Assembly (NCBI GenBank): GCA_030035585.1
Contig: CM057462.1
Coordinates: 136,798,734-136,862,733 of the forward strand
Direction: 5' to 3'
Length of the DNA stretch: 64,000 bases
From: Dugong dugon
Taxonomy: Eukaryota > Chordata > Mammalia > Sirenia > Dugongidae
Shown here in pieces: positions 1 through 10,276 of this stretch (the stretch's first letter is position 1; each line of letters starts with the position of its first letter). A program made the position numbers and the translations under genes. Under the pieces are notes generated by a model. The model did not search any database. It was not told where the DNA came from and saw only the letters and a list, made by a program, of their open reading frames with translations.

Positions 1-690
1 ATTCTTCCTGAGACCAAGTGGTTTGACTATCATATAGAAGGCTCTATACTAACCCCACTCTGAGAATCGTCAACCATCTCACTGCAGAGCTAAGCCTCAG
101 CCACACTAAAAAAAAAAGGAGAGGGACCTACTTTATTTTTATTGGTATAGCGAAATTGCCAACATGGCAGTTGCATATAATGTGTGAGTCAGACACCCAA
201 AAAGGCACGCAGTTTTCTTTTTCCCCTTGAATAGAAGGCAGGATAGACAGAGCACTTACGCCTCCCACCAGCTCTTCATTAAATCCTTCCCTTGGGACTA
301 GCCAGGCTGGCAGGAAAGAACTGTTCAATACATTAAAAAAGCCATCGCTAGGGAAATATAGCAGAAGAGCCAAATTCCTGATTTCTCATTTCACATGCCA
401 CCTCAGACTTCATTCCAACGCTGCGTTTCTCTCTTGGCAAAAAAAACAAAAAGAAAAAGTGAAATTTTGCACATAGTCTCAATATCTTATACTTTTCTAC
501 TGGGAGGCTTATTTCTTCTGTGTCCCAAGCTGGTGAGTGAGACCAGATTCTATAGTGATAATGAGTAGGAAAGAGAGAGAGGAAAAATAATTTGCTTTTC
601 ATGTGTTAATTCATTTGAGTTCAATATGTTTGAAAAATTCTGACTGGATAATCAACATATTTGGGAAAAGAAATGGCAGCATCACAAAAT
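1..690. other. Unrecognised sequence, no supported gene
   Basis: I see no repeat, exon or RNA gene here. Two antisense reading frames of about 80 codons exist near 130-600, but they show no family resemblance, overlap each other in different frames and have no splice or promoter context, so I treat them as chance. Confidence 0.5.
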
Positions 691-1060
691 TATAGATTCT
701 GGGTAGGAAGGAGCATTACGGTTCACTTACTCTCATCATTCAGTGAGCTTGAATACCCCATAGAATTCCCACCTATTTGAATATCTCATAACGGGAAACT
801 CTATATCTCAGCATATGAACAACTGATTGTTAGAAAGTCCTCCATTTATGTTGAACTGAAATCTGTTATCACTGGCCCAAGTTTCATTCCTTGGGTTTAT
901 GTAGAGCAAGTCTCAGTTCTCTTTCATATCACAGCCTTTGAAATAACTAAAGACTTCTATCACGTTCCCCCCTACCCTGCTTTATCTGCACCAGAGATAA
1001 TGAAAACTTTTGTCTTCTCCCTGAACAAGCCTCCTGAAACATCCAAGATAATAATTCTAA
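690..1060 (-). repeat. L3/CR1-like ancient LINE relic, antisense
   Basis: The segment reads like the antisense of the 3' coding part of the mammalian L3/CR1 LINE. It has a 'gaaagtcctcc...gttgaactgaaatctg' block, then a 'ctctttcatatcacagccttt' block, then a stretch ending in a run of C where the family reads 'atcatgtcccccct'. The order and spacing match the family. Both ends are decayed and the copy is too degraded to code. A related MIR3-type relic is the alternative for the left 100 bases. Confidence 0.55.
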
Positions 1061-1493
1061 TCAGTGATGAGCTGAGACAAAGTTCTCCTCACCCACAAGA
1101 AATGAGAGGCTGAACACCCATACCCAACTTCTTCAGGGTTTGAGAGGCGTGAAACCAAACGACCTGTTCAGACTAGCTCAGCTAAGAAATGTCTCCTTCT
1201 TTTCAGGGTGACTCATACGACCCCAGAATCTTTGAGATCCATGTACTTTTGGAGACTAAGTCTCTAGTACCAGATCTGGCAGAGATTTTCACAAAAGATC
1301 CAATAAAGTAAGGCTAACTTGCTGAACATATTAATGTGGAGAAATACATTTTACACTAACTTTCTTTAATAACCTTCTCAACCCATTTTAAGCCATTTAT
1401 TCTACCACCTGATACAGTCCTACTAATAATTTCTCTGTTGAAATGTCAAGGCAAACATTGATAGTATGCTTTTTACATTAACTGATTAGACTA
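1061..1493. other. Unrecognised sequence
   Basis: No repeat family, exon or RNA gene was recognised in this interval. Confidence 0.5.
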
Positions 1494-1632
1494 TACCAGT
1501 TGCCACTGAGTCGATTCCGACTCATAACGACCCTATAGGACAGAGTAGAACTGCCCCAAGTGTTTCCAAGGAGCAGCTGGTGGATTTGAACTGCCGACTT
1601 ATTGGTTAGCAGCCATCCTCTTAACCAATGCA
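1494..1632 (-). mobile_element. AfroSINE, short form, antisense
   Basis: Read on the minus strand this is a tRNA-headed SINE. The head (a '...ggttaagag' box A and a 'cggcagttcaaatcc' box B) is at the right end, the 'cctataggacagagtagaactgcc' body is in the middle, and the RTE-like tail, antisense of 'gagtcggaatcgactcagtggcaac', is at the left. This is the short form without the extra internal block. AfroSINEs are non-coding, pol III-transcribed elements known only from Afrotheria. Confidence 0.9.
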
Positions 1633-2095
1633 TAGATGTAAGGTTAAAGCTCAAGTTCAAAGATGCAGTTTTTTTTATGCAGTCTGCCAAAGGAGTGGCC
1701 ACCATATGATAAAATTTGCATTTGATTTTGCACTAGCAAAAAAAAAAGATGAAAAAGTCCAGATTCCACAGAAAATGACTAAAAAAACTGCTTAAATGCA
1801 ATCTGGAATTTAAAGGTCACACATGGCTGGCCCCAGATACCTACAAGGTGTTCATATTTTTTCTTTCTCAAACATCTAATTGTAATTGATATTAAATCAT
1901 ATAAACTATTTAAGGTAACATACACGTGTCTCAGAGGAAGTTCAAAATAGAAGATATCCACTAGTTATGTTTATTCTGTGAAGCAGAATTGCTTGAACTC
2001 TAAGTGCAATTGTGAGCACCAAGCGTACAGATGATATCAAAACCTAAATCTGGTCTGGATTATGGGTATGAATGCCAGCTCCATGAATGTCATAG
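1633..2095. other. Unrecognised sequence
   Basis: Nothing beyond short A-rich tracts (about 1737-1750) was recognised. The antisense frame at 1779-1961 has no support. Confidence 0.5.
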
Positions 2096-2400
2096 AACAT
2101 CTACTGTGTGAAAGCACTGTATGTATTAGGCATTAGAAATACACAGACATATTGAACATGATACTTGCCTCCCTAAGTCTTACATTTAGGGTATGGGTGG
2201 AAGGTATACATAGTAATACAAGACAACAAATGCTAAGTGTCAAAATAGCCTCATCCATAAGAAGGGGGAGATCCTTATGGGATCCAGCAGATGGGGAAGG
2301 CTTCCCAGAAAAAGTATCCCTTACACTGGGGCTGTAAAGGAAAAGATTTAGATAAAAGAAAATGACAGGTAGCGGGATTTGTGTGATCAAAAATGTAGAG
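2096..2400 (-). repeat. L2 LINE 3' relic, antisense
   Basis: The order 'ctactgtgtgaaagcactgtatg...ggcattagaaatacacag', a middle 'gcctccctaagtcttac', and a later 'gaaggcttcccagaaaaagta...cactggggctgtaa' follows the antisense of the mammalian L2 3' region. The copy is old and heavily diverged, with no coding potential left. Confidence 0.55.
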
Positions 2401-2512
2401 GCAGAAATGTACAGAGATCTCTACTGAACAATTAGTCCAATTTGACTGGAGAGAAGGATTCAGTGAGAAATAATAGAAAAGTTAGATAGGTCAGGGGCAA
2501 GAGGATAACCAG

Positions 2513-2716
2513 TACCAGTTGACGTTGAGTCAATTCTGACTCATGGAAATCCCATGTGTGTCAGAGTAGAACTGTGCTCCATAGGGTTTTCAGTAGCTGA
2601 TTTTTTGCATGTAGATTGCCAGGCCTTTCTTCTGAGGTGCCTGTGGGTAGACTCTAGTCTCCAACCTTTCGGTTTGCAGCCAAGTGCACTAACCATTTGC
2701 ATTACCTAGGGACTCC
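2513..2716 (-). mobile_element. AfroSINE, long form, antisense
   Basis: The element starts with the antisense of the RTE-like tail (antisense 'gagtcagaattgactcaacg'). It continues through 'tcagagtagaactgtgctcc', an 'aggcctttcttctgaggtgcc' block that marks the long form, and ends at the antisense of the tRNA-like head 'ggagtccctaggtaatgcaaatgg'. It is followed by an A-rich joint with no clear duplication. Confidence 0.9.
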
Positions 2717-3014
2717 AACAAATTGAGGTTTCTGTTGCCTGAACTGATAATAAAACCTCAATTTGTTAGGAACAGAGGAGTTCCCATGAGGAAGAGTATT
2801 TTATCACTGCAATAATATAGTACATAGTGGCTATAAAAGGTACATTTGATTTTACTTGGTATCCTTACTCTATTTAAACTCTCTACAAATAATGCTCCCT
2901 CCTTATTGCCGGCATCCAGAGGCTAACTGCCCCTGACTCCCTCTTGGTACCCCACTGTCTTAGAATAAGTTATGGAAACATCCTTGCAAAATATGATGAT
3001 CATATTTGATTGAT

Positions 3015-3018
<4 letters not shown>
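2717..3018. other. Unrecognised sequence
   Basis: No repeat or gene was recognised between the SINE and the GT microsatellite. Confidence 0.5.

Positions 3019-3046
<28 letters not shown>
3019..3046. repeat. (GT)n microsatellite
   Basis: An uninterrupted GT dinucleotide run of about 14 units; it is likely to be length-polymorphic. Confidence 0.98.
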
Positions 3047-3048
<2 letters not shown>

Positions 3049-3079
3049 AAGTGATAGGCATAGAGGTAATCCTTTTAAA

Positions 3080-3280
3080 TACATTATCTCTTCTAATCCA
3101 AAACAAATCTGAAACTATTATTATTTCTATTTTACAAATGAGGAAACCGAGGTTTAGAGAAGTTTATTTGCTTGCCCAAGTTCACGCTGCCAGTAAGCGC
3201 AAAACTGAGTCAAACTCAAGTGTCTCTGGTACGAAAGAACACGTCCTTATCCAGTTTCCTTGTTTCATTCACCATCAGTA
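3080..3280 (-). repeat. MIR SINE relic, antisense
   Basis: It carries 'ttttacaaatgaggaaaccgaggtt', 'cttgcccaagttcacgctgccagtaag' and a terminal region that read as the antisense of the MIR core and tail. MIR is an ancient, inactive tRNA-derived SINE shared by mammals. The sense frame here has no coding support. Confidence 0.85.
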
Positions 3281-3284
3281 ATGA

Positions 3285-4970
3285 GTAGTTTTGCAACTAT
3301 TTGCAATATGTTTGTATCATGTTTTTAAACTGTTACTACGCAGAGTTTTTCTCACACATTCTATGCTGCCACCAACTGGTCTCCTGTAAAACTTCCAAGC
3401 TTCTCTTCTGGATTCCTTCTCAGCCTTATCAGAGTTTTGCATTCCCTTGAGAGAGGGCTGAAATTTGTTTGGACTGGATTTATATTACTTAAAAATTCCT
3501 AATCTTATCAGTATACTCTCCTTTACTCATCTGCAATGTGTTAGAGTCATAAGAGATTAAAATGGGAATTAATTGACTAACGAAACCATACTGTCAAAAG
3601 AGAAATGCCTAGCGAATCAGCCACTGTGCAGAAATGTTGCTGAGGGAATGTGTCAGCTCTGAATTCAGAGAGCGAAGTGAGTTTGATGCGCTTTTCCCTT
3701 GGCTGACTGTGGGAGTCCTGCGTTAACAACCAAGGGAATGCAGGCAACGGGAGCAAAATCAATAAGGCCGTAGAGAACGGGCTCAAAGGTCAGGGAAGGA
3801 AGGAGCAGAGATTCAGCACTTAAGTCAACAACTTCTAAAAGGCTGATGGTCATAATCCTATGAAAAATGAAACACTTTCATGTTTGTAAGAATGAGAAAA
3901 ACAATAAAACTCTTGCCAAGTCTTTACCATCGTCTGATTTCCTCTGTCGATCTCTACCTACCGCAAACCACTGATTGCATTAAATACAAACCTCCCTCGT
4001 GTGGGAGACAGGGAAAGAAACAAAACAACTCCTGAGGAGACCACAACATGCTGATACAGAAAGAGTCAGAGATGGGGAGCCAGCAGTTCGGAGTTAGAAT
4101 CTGGACTCACTTTATCTGATCGTTTCATGAGCGTTAAACTGGTTGAACTCTAAGCGCCCTTCAGTTCCAGCATCTGGATTCACTTCTTTGAGAGTACCAC
4201 CTTAATGCTATAGTGAGATTAGCAGACTATGGAGGATGGCACAGAAGGTAACAGATGTTTAGTGCCTACTACTTGCCGGGTACCAGGTAAAGCACTTCAA
4301 ACCCATTGTTTATCATATTTAAAACTTCCCTTTTTTAAAAAGCTGTTGTATCTATAACAAAAGGAGAGACCATTTTAATACAAGTAAATAAACCTTAGAA
4401 ATTCTTAAATAATTTTAAGAAATTACTCTTTTATTCTGCCACCTCATTAAAAATAAATAAAAAGGAGCTGTAATATTTGATGTTTCCAGAAATAAAGTTG
4501 TACTTCCTTCTATGATATCTCTCATCATAATTTAAAGTCTGGAGTTTAAACTTCCCAATAAAAAACATACTCAGACCCTGTAATTTACAATTTAATATAT
4601 TAGTTGGGACTATAGAAGATTTGTTTCAATAAAAGCTAATTGTAAAGACTTTATTTCTTCTGGCAATCGTGTTTGATTGCTCCAATAGAACAAAATTTCT
4701 CAAGCAAGTTACAGTATTACATCTAGAACACCCCAGAAACAGCCTGAAAAAAAGTCTATGTTTCAACATATTTAAATACTTGGAATAAATCCCTGTTTTA
4801 AAAAAATAAATATGAGTGCCTCAATAATAAGATTTTTAATTAATTAAATATCCATGCATACAATTATCAATTTTATACATTCAGTACAAATGAAATTGTC
4901 TCAATAAAAGAGAAATTGTTACTAAGTAGTATAAGTCTACTATACTTACTTCTAAGTAGTTACAACTAAT
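3285..4970. other. Unrecognised AT-rich sequence
   Basis: About 1.7 kb where I recognise no repeat family or exon. Two overlapping antisense frames near 3577-3853 share one stretch of DNA in different frames and have no family match. The stretch from 4300 on is notably A/T-rich. Confidence 0.45.
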
Positions 4971-4984
4971 GGTCAAAAGAATAA

Positions 4985-5160
4985 GGAGCCCTGGTGGTAC
5001 AGTGGTTAAAGCGATCAACTGCTAACCGAAAGGTTGGTGATTCGAAACCACCAGCAGCTCCTCGGTAGAAAGACGTGGCAGTAGGCTTCCATAGAGATTT
5101 ACAGCCTTGGAAACCCTATGGGGTCGCTATGAGTCAGAATTGACTTGATGGCAGTGGGTT
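4985..5160 (+). mobile_element. AfroSINE with perfect 14-bp target-site duplication
   Basis: The sense element begins 'ggagccctggtggtacagtgg' (tRNA-like box A), passes box B ('ggttggtgattcgaaacca'), a 'gacgtggcagtaggcttcc' block and the RTE-like tail 'gagtcagaattgacttgatgg'. The 14-bp duplication ggtcaaaagaataa is identical at 4971-4984 and 5161-5174, so both ends are exact and the insertion is complete. Confidence 0.97.
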
Positions 5161-5174
5161 GGTCAAAAGAATAA

Positions 5175-5742
5175 TCAACAAATCCTCAAGAAGTAATATT
5201 TGACTTTAAGAATTAAAATAAAACAAATACTTTCTTTTTAGAGATGTACACAGGTCTGTCTATGAGTGAGTTGTGGAGTTTATTTCGATATCTTTCCACG
5301 GCAGTAAAAAATAATAATCACATGAATAAACTATCTGTTGATATAATCACTTTTAGGGCCAATCCCAACATCACCAAGCAAAGTAGGTGAGTACTTAAGT
5401 GCAATTAATATAGGAATCTTGGTTGCCTAGGAAAGGATGCCAAATCAAATTTAACTTGGAAAAAAAAGTCAAGTTAAAAAAACTATTTAAAAGAAAAAAA
5501 CCTCAAAATCATGTACTAGATGCCTACTGTGTGGTAGACACCACTGTATATTAATTCAATGCTCAGTCATCAGTCTAAGAATGGACTGCGAGGACAATCA
5601 AGAGAATCTAATCAGGCAAGGTTTCAATCCACTGCAATAACTAACTTAGCCTGAATTTCTAAAAGAGGGTACCAATGGGCCTTTAGAGTTAACGGTAGAA
5701 CTAGTTAAGAATCTTTTTAATTCCGAACTAAACAAATATTCT
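5175..5742. other. Unrecognised sequence
   Basis: AT-rich, with A-runs around 5461-5500. No repeat family or gene was recognised. Confidence 0.5.
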
Positions 5743-5753
5743 AAAGATAAATA

Positions 5754-6058
5754 CCATCACTCATCCGTCAGTTTGGCATGATATGGTGGCTTACACGTTG
5801 CTATAATGCTGGAAGCTATAGCACCAGTATTTCAAACACCAGCAGTGTCACTTATAGTGGATAGGTTTCAACAGAGCTTCCAGACTAAGACAGACTAGGA
5901 AGAAAGGTCTGAAAATCTACTTCGAAAAATTAGCCAGTGAAAACTCTATAGATAACAACAATCATGAAGACAGCACAGGATTGGGCAGTTTTGTTTTGTT
6001 ATACATAATAAGGTCACCATGAGTCAGAGCTGACTCTATGGCAACTAACAACAACAAC
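5754..6058 (+). mobile_element. Internally deleted RTE (LINE-derived non-autonomous element)
   Basis: The left part reads like the 5' region of the afrotherian RTE LINE ('gttgctataatgctggaagc', 'gcttccagactaagacagac', 'aaattagccagtgaaaactc'). The right part is the RTE 3' end ('gtcaccatgagtcagagctg', then an 'acaacaacaac' tail). The whole coding interior, including the reverse transcriptase, is missing. A perfect 11-bp duplication, aaagataaata, flanks it at 5743-5753 and 6059-6069. The 305-bp unit was therefore inserted in this form, not made by deletion after insertion. No tRNA head was seen. Confidence 0.85.
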
Positions 6059-6144
6059 AAAGATAAATAAAAGAATCAGGATAAATCAATAATTATATTC
6101 CAATTATTTCATAATAAATTAATTATGACTTACTAATATTGTAA

Positions 6145-6351
6145 GGAGTTCCTGGGTGGTGCAAATGATTAAAGCACTCAGCTACTAACAGAAAGGCTGG
6201 AGGCTCAAGTCCACCCACAGCTAACTCAGAAGAAAGGCATGATGATCTACTTCCAAAGAACCATCCATTAAAAACCCTACTGGGCACAGTTCTATCTTAC
6301 ACATATGGGGTCACCATGAGTAGGAATTGACCAAATGCAAGTGTTAGTTAA
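6145..6351 (+). mobile_element. AfroSINE, long form, with 10-bp duplication
   Basis: It starts 'gagttcctgggtggtgcaaatg', carries the long-form block 'gaagaaaggcatgatgatctac', and ends with a diverged RTE-like tail near 'gagtaggaattgacc'. The duplication aatattgtaa at 6135-6144 and 6352-6361 supports a full insertion. It is more diverged than most copies here. Confidence 0.9.
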
Positions 6352-6361
6352 AATATTGTAA

Positions 6362-7131
6362 AAGAGTTTTTTTTTTTTTTAATTCCTTTTTAAAGATCAA
6401 TTAATAGAGACATAGTTACAAGAAAATTTCTAATTAAGGGCAGATGGGAAGTATCATCTCTCTTAAAATACTAAAAACTGTACATCATTACCTATGTGTT
6501 CCTCTAAATCACTGAATTACATTAGATGATATTTTAGTCAAGCTTCAGTTATTCAACTTAGTGAATTAATTATTCGGCTCCTCTGCCCCACGGTTTTCCT
6601 TCTAATAACAATTCTTTGATTATTTCACAAATCTCCGGTACCAAAAGGGAAAGATAATTTTTTAAATGTGGAATCACACCAATCTGCTATTTATTAGCCA
6701 TTCTGGAAAAACGTTTGCTCATAGTGGAGACTAAACCTTATATAATGGCTAATTGAGGTTTGAGACTGATTCCTGGTGGATGCCTATTATTTGTGATATC
6801 ATTAAGGTTAATATTGATAATTCGTAGTTCCTTCAATTTAAATATTATTTTTAAAAGATCTATAAATGTCATAGAGGATCTTCTTCAACCTCTACTCAAG
6901 GTTTCATACTAGATCACCCAAAATATGTGTGCATTTAATCTTAAAGTGCTTTCTACATGATAATGCTTTTAAAATACCAAAGGCTTTTTTTTTCAAGTTC
7001 TGCAGAGTGAATACTTATAATCTGCTTTGAAAACATTTGTTCAATTTAAATTAAATTGGAGGTTTTTGCAAAATTATTTTGGTAATTATTATTTTATTTG
7101 GTAATAAAAATTATTTTCATAATGATTCCAA
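6362..7131. other. Unrecognised AT-rich sequence
   Basis: A T-run lies at about 6367-6380. Otherwise no repeat or gene was recognised. Confidence 0.45.
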
Positions 7132-7151
7132 TTCTCTCTCTCTCTCTCTCT
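7132..7151. repeat. (TC)n microsatellite
   Basis: An uninterrupted TC dinucleotide run followed by a short T-run. Confidence 0.95.
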
Positions 7152-7889
7152 TTTTAAATTAGTACCCAGGTTCCCAAGCCCACTTAAAAGGCTTTAGGTA
7201 GAAATATAGTTTGGAACTTCAACCAGTGATATTTTTCTAAGTTAGGGATTGATATGAACACATTGTCTTTTTATTTTTATGCCCCTTAGAGACATTTCAC
7301 TACAGAAAGAGAGCTTTGAACACTTCCAGAATTGATCCATATCTTTTACTTTATGAGAAAAGTGAAAAAAAATTCTACTTTTTACTCCAGTACCATGTAT
7401 GCTTTTAGGAGTAGCAGTTGTGCCAACATTTCTCTTACATCTGCGTGACACAGTGAGCTGACTTCCTCCCATCAAGATGGTCTCTTAATTTCATCTTATT
7501 TTTAAAGTGAAAAAAAAAAAAAAATGATCTCAGTGGTGCTGAAACAACACTCCCAACCACCAGGAAGGAAATCTTAGGACCTATCCTGTCACTCACTGAC
7601 TAGAATGAAAACTAATGAATTTCTGGCACACAAAAAAATGTTTGCTCCTACATAAACGTTCTTTGTGTTTCTATAATGATCTCAAATCCCGTAAGGGTTA
7701 AGTCAGTAATATGCTTTCAAAATACGTACGTATAAGCACTCATAATATGAATTTAGAAATACTTTTAAAAAATACTTAGAAAGCCTCTACCTTTGTGAGG
7801 CTAACATTAACTATAAATCATTAGATACCTGTAAGTCATGAGAAAGTTACTTAGAAAATTTCTGAATTTAGACATAGAAACATAGAAGT
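7152..7889. other. Unrecognised sequence
   Basis: Contains a poly-A run at about 7510-7524. The 77-codon antisense frame at 7242-7475 has no recognisable domain. Confidence 0.45.
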
Positions 7890-8480
7890 ATGTGAAGAGT
7901 GTGGTAAACAACCTTCAAGCTGGCTTTGACCAGACATGCTGTAATAAAAGAAGACATAACAGTTAATCTTTGTAAACTAGCCTTGAGACATAAATCTAAA
8001 CAACTTCCCTAATCTCTAACCTTGAAGAAAAGATGCAACATTTGGCTACTCTCTAACCCTGGAGAAAAATATAACGTACTTTAATGTCACACTGGCCCTT
8101 GTCATACGGGGCCAAGGTGACAAATTCACATATAAACCCTAAATTTCTGCTCACTCACTCAGAAAAGGCAGAGGCAAACACAGACAGCCTGCCGAGACTG
8201 CTTGCTGCTGCCAACCTCAGACCCTAGTTATGAGTGACCTCCGCCTAGTACGCACCATGGTTAAGCCTTCCTCCCAAGACCTCTAGTTAAAGGTTAAAGC
8301 CTAAAGTCTAAAGATTTAGACTGTAACCATTGAACTAACATTGTAATTGTTAATGCTTATTCTCCTGTTCTAAACGAATGTTGTGGAGTCTTACTTGCAT
8401 GCCTTGCCTTGACTAAATGAGTTTATACATTTATAAACTAAATGATTTTATACATTTCAAACCCCAGTATCTATTAATTT
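7890..8480 (+). repeat. Candidate retroviral-type LTR, family unknown
   Basis: The segment has LTR-like organisation: a near-duplicated 'ctctaacctt/ctctaaccct' motif upstream at 8014-8062, a TATA-like 'acatataaaccct' at about 8129, then a 'ctcactcactcagaaaaggc' stretch that would sit at the start of R. No flanking duplication and no clean TG...CA ends were found, so the boundaries are approximate and the call is tentative. Plain unique sequence is the alternative. Confidence 0.35.
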
Positions 8481-9011
8481 TCTAAGACAAAATCCTAAAT
8501 AACAGTAGAATTAAATTCTGGTCTTTAAATCTTGGCAACCATGCCAGCAACAAACATGGCCATCAATTTATGAAAAGGTGTATGCATCTTAGTTTTTTGT
8601 TTGTTTTAAGGGATCCCTGTAGAGAGATACAGATACTTAAAAGTAATCATCTCACTTATCTTCCCTTGACTGCCAGTCTTCTAAAATGACAAGTCTAAGT
8701 ATACTTTCCCCACCAATTCACTCTTTATTCCTCTTATAATCTGGCTTCTGACCCCAATCATTACCCTGAGAGTCTTCAGACACATTCTAATTTTCAAACC
8801 CACTGGCTTCTTCTTAGATCTCATGTGCCTCAGCTCTTCTGACATGTTTGACATTGTAGACCCACCTTTTAAAGCCCTTCTTTTGGCTGCTCTCTCCTTG
8901 TTCTTTTCCCTTCCCCTTGCCACCCTGGGATTACATGCCCCAGTCAAGTATTAGCACACTTTCTAACATTTTAGAGTGTAAAAATATTCTTCTTTCATGT
9001 AAAGTAGTGTA
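8481..9011. other. Unrecognised sequence
   Basis: The 88-codon antisense frame at 8681-8947 is open but shows no family signature and no splice context. Nothing else was recognised. Confidence 0.45.
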
Positions 9012-9354
9012 GAGCGTGTTGTTGTTGTTAGCTGCTATGAAGTCAGCCTGACTCATGGTGACCCCATGCACAACAGAAGGAAACACTGCTATCACTATGA
9101 TCAGTTACGGATTGGACCGTTGTGATTCATAGGTTTTCACTGACTGATTTTCAGAAGTAGATCACCAGACCTTTCTTCCTAGTGTGTCTTAGTCTAGAAG
9201 CTCAGCTGAAACCTGTTCAGCATCACAGCAACACACAAGCTTCCACTCACAGATGAGTGAGTAGTGGTTGCTTATAAAGTGCACTGGCCAGGAATCAAAC
9301 CCAGGTGTCCTACAGAGAAGGTGAGAATTCTACCATTGAACCACCAAGGACCTC
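9012..9354 (-). mobile_element. tRNA-Gly-headed, RTE-tailed SINE
   Basis: Read on the minus strand, positions 9354 to 9280 look like a diverged tRNA-Gly. Box A is 'tggttcaatggtagaattct', box B is 'gggtttgattcctggcc', and it ends 'agtgca'. A body homologous to the RTE 5' region follows ('gcttctagactaagacacac', 'gaagaaaggtctggtgatct', 'aaaatcagtcagtgaaaacc'). The left end is the RTE 3' end with an (AAC)n tail. The head differs from that of the AfroSINEs. The element is non-coding; the flanking duplication has decayed beyond certainty. Confidence 0.8.
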
Positions 9355-9371
9355 TGTTTAAAGCATGATGT

Positions 9372-9600
9372 TTAACAATCGGGCTCTGGAAGAAGACACT
9401 CCTAGACTTTAATCCCAGCTGTACCACTGTGAGTTGGGCAAGTTACCTTATTTATCTGAGCATCAATTGCCCTCATCTGTAAAAGCTGTTTATAATAATA
9501 GCACCTTTTTTTAGGTTTGTTTGAGAAGATTCAGATAAATAATGCTTGAAAATATGTTTATCAAGTTTGTGGCACATGAGTTGTCCAATAAAAATTATTA
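9372..9600 (+). repeat. MIR SINE relic, sense
   Basis: Sense MIR order: 'gggctctggaagaagaca', 'gagttgggcaagttacctta', 'catctgtaaaagctgtttataataatagcacc', then the 3' tail with 'gtggcacatgag'. Diverged and inactive. Confidence 0.88.
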
Positions 9601-9748
9601 TTATTTCTAATGTCAGTTTTCTATGGCAGACAAAATGAGAAGTAAATCATCACTAGAGATCTTAAACAGAGAGTGACCGAGTGACAGCTGGATTTTAATT
9701 TGCTTGAATAGAATTAAAATACTAAGGAGCTGGAAAAGACTCTGACTC

Positions 9749-9955
9749 CAGGGGTCAGCAAACTACAGCCCATAGGCCAACTACAGCCTGTCACCTGTTG
9801 TAAATAAAGAATGACTGGAACACAGTCACAACCATTCATTTTTGTATTTTCTATGACTGCTTTCACACTTCAAGAGCACAACTGCATAGTCGTGGAAGAG
9901 ACCGTATGCTCTGCTAAGCCTAAAATATTTTACAGGACCAGTTTGCTGACCCCTA
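9749..9955. mobile_element. hAT-type (Charlie-like) non-autonomous DNA transposon
   Basis: It has terminal inverted repeats caggggtcagcaaac at the left and the complementary gtttgctgacccct at the right, matching over 14 positions. The interior matches a familiar mammalian hAT-Charlie element ('aataaagaatgactggaaca', 'gagaccgtatgctctgctaa'). There is no transposase. The 8-bp target duplication is decayed. An 83-codon sense frame overlapping it is a by-product. Confidence 0.8.
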
Positions 9956-10255
9956 ATCTATTCCAACCCATTCATTTTCCCGATGAGAAAATCAAACACA
10001 GTCGTTTTGTTCAGAGCACTGCTAAGAAAAATTCCCAATACATCATCTTTGTTAGTTTATAGAAAGCTTAATGTGCGTAAGATTGTTTATTGGTAAAAAT
10101 GAAACTTACCTCATTCGTTTGTTTTGGTGTTTCTGTGACACAATTACAGTCTCTGGGAGCTCTGCAGAACTAGGAGTTTATTGTGACACTATATAACTGG
10201 CACTTGCACTATAAAAAGGAAACTAATTCCCGTTAAGATAGGCAAAACCTGAAGT
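9956..10255. other. Unrecognised sequence
   Basis: No repeat or gene was recognised. Confidence 0.5.
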
Positions 10256-10257
10256 TT

Positions 10258-10276
10258 AAAAAAAAAAAAAAAAAAA
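10258..10276. repeat. Poly-A tract
   Basis: A run of about 19 A residues. No retroelement was recognised immediately upstream, so it may be a simple repeat or the remnant of an old tail. Confidence 0.9.

Noticed and set aside
9280..9354. tRNA-Gly gene on the minus strand
   Set aside because: The tRNA-like part is diverged and joined directly to an RTE-derived body and tail, so it is the head of a SINE, not a stand-alone gene.
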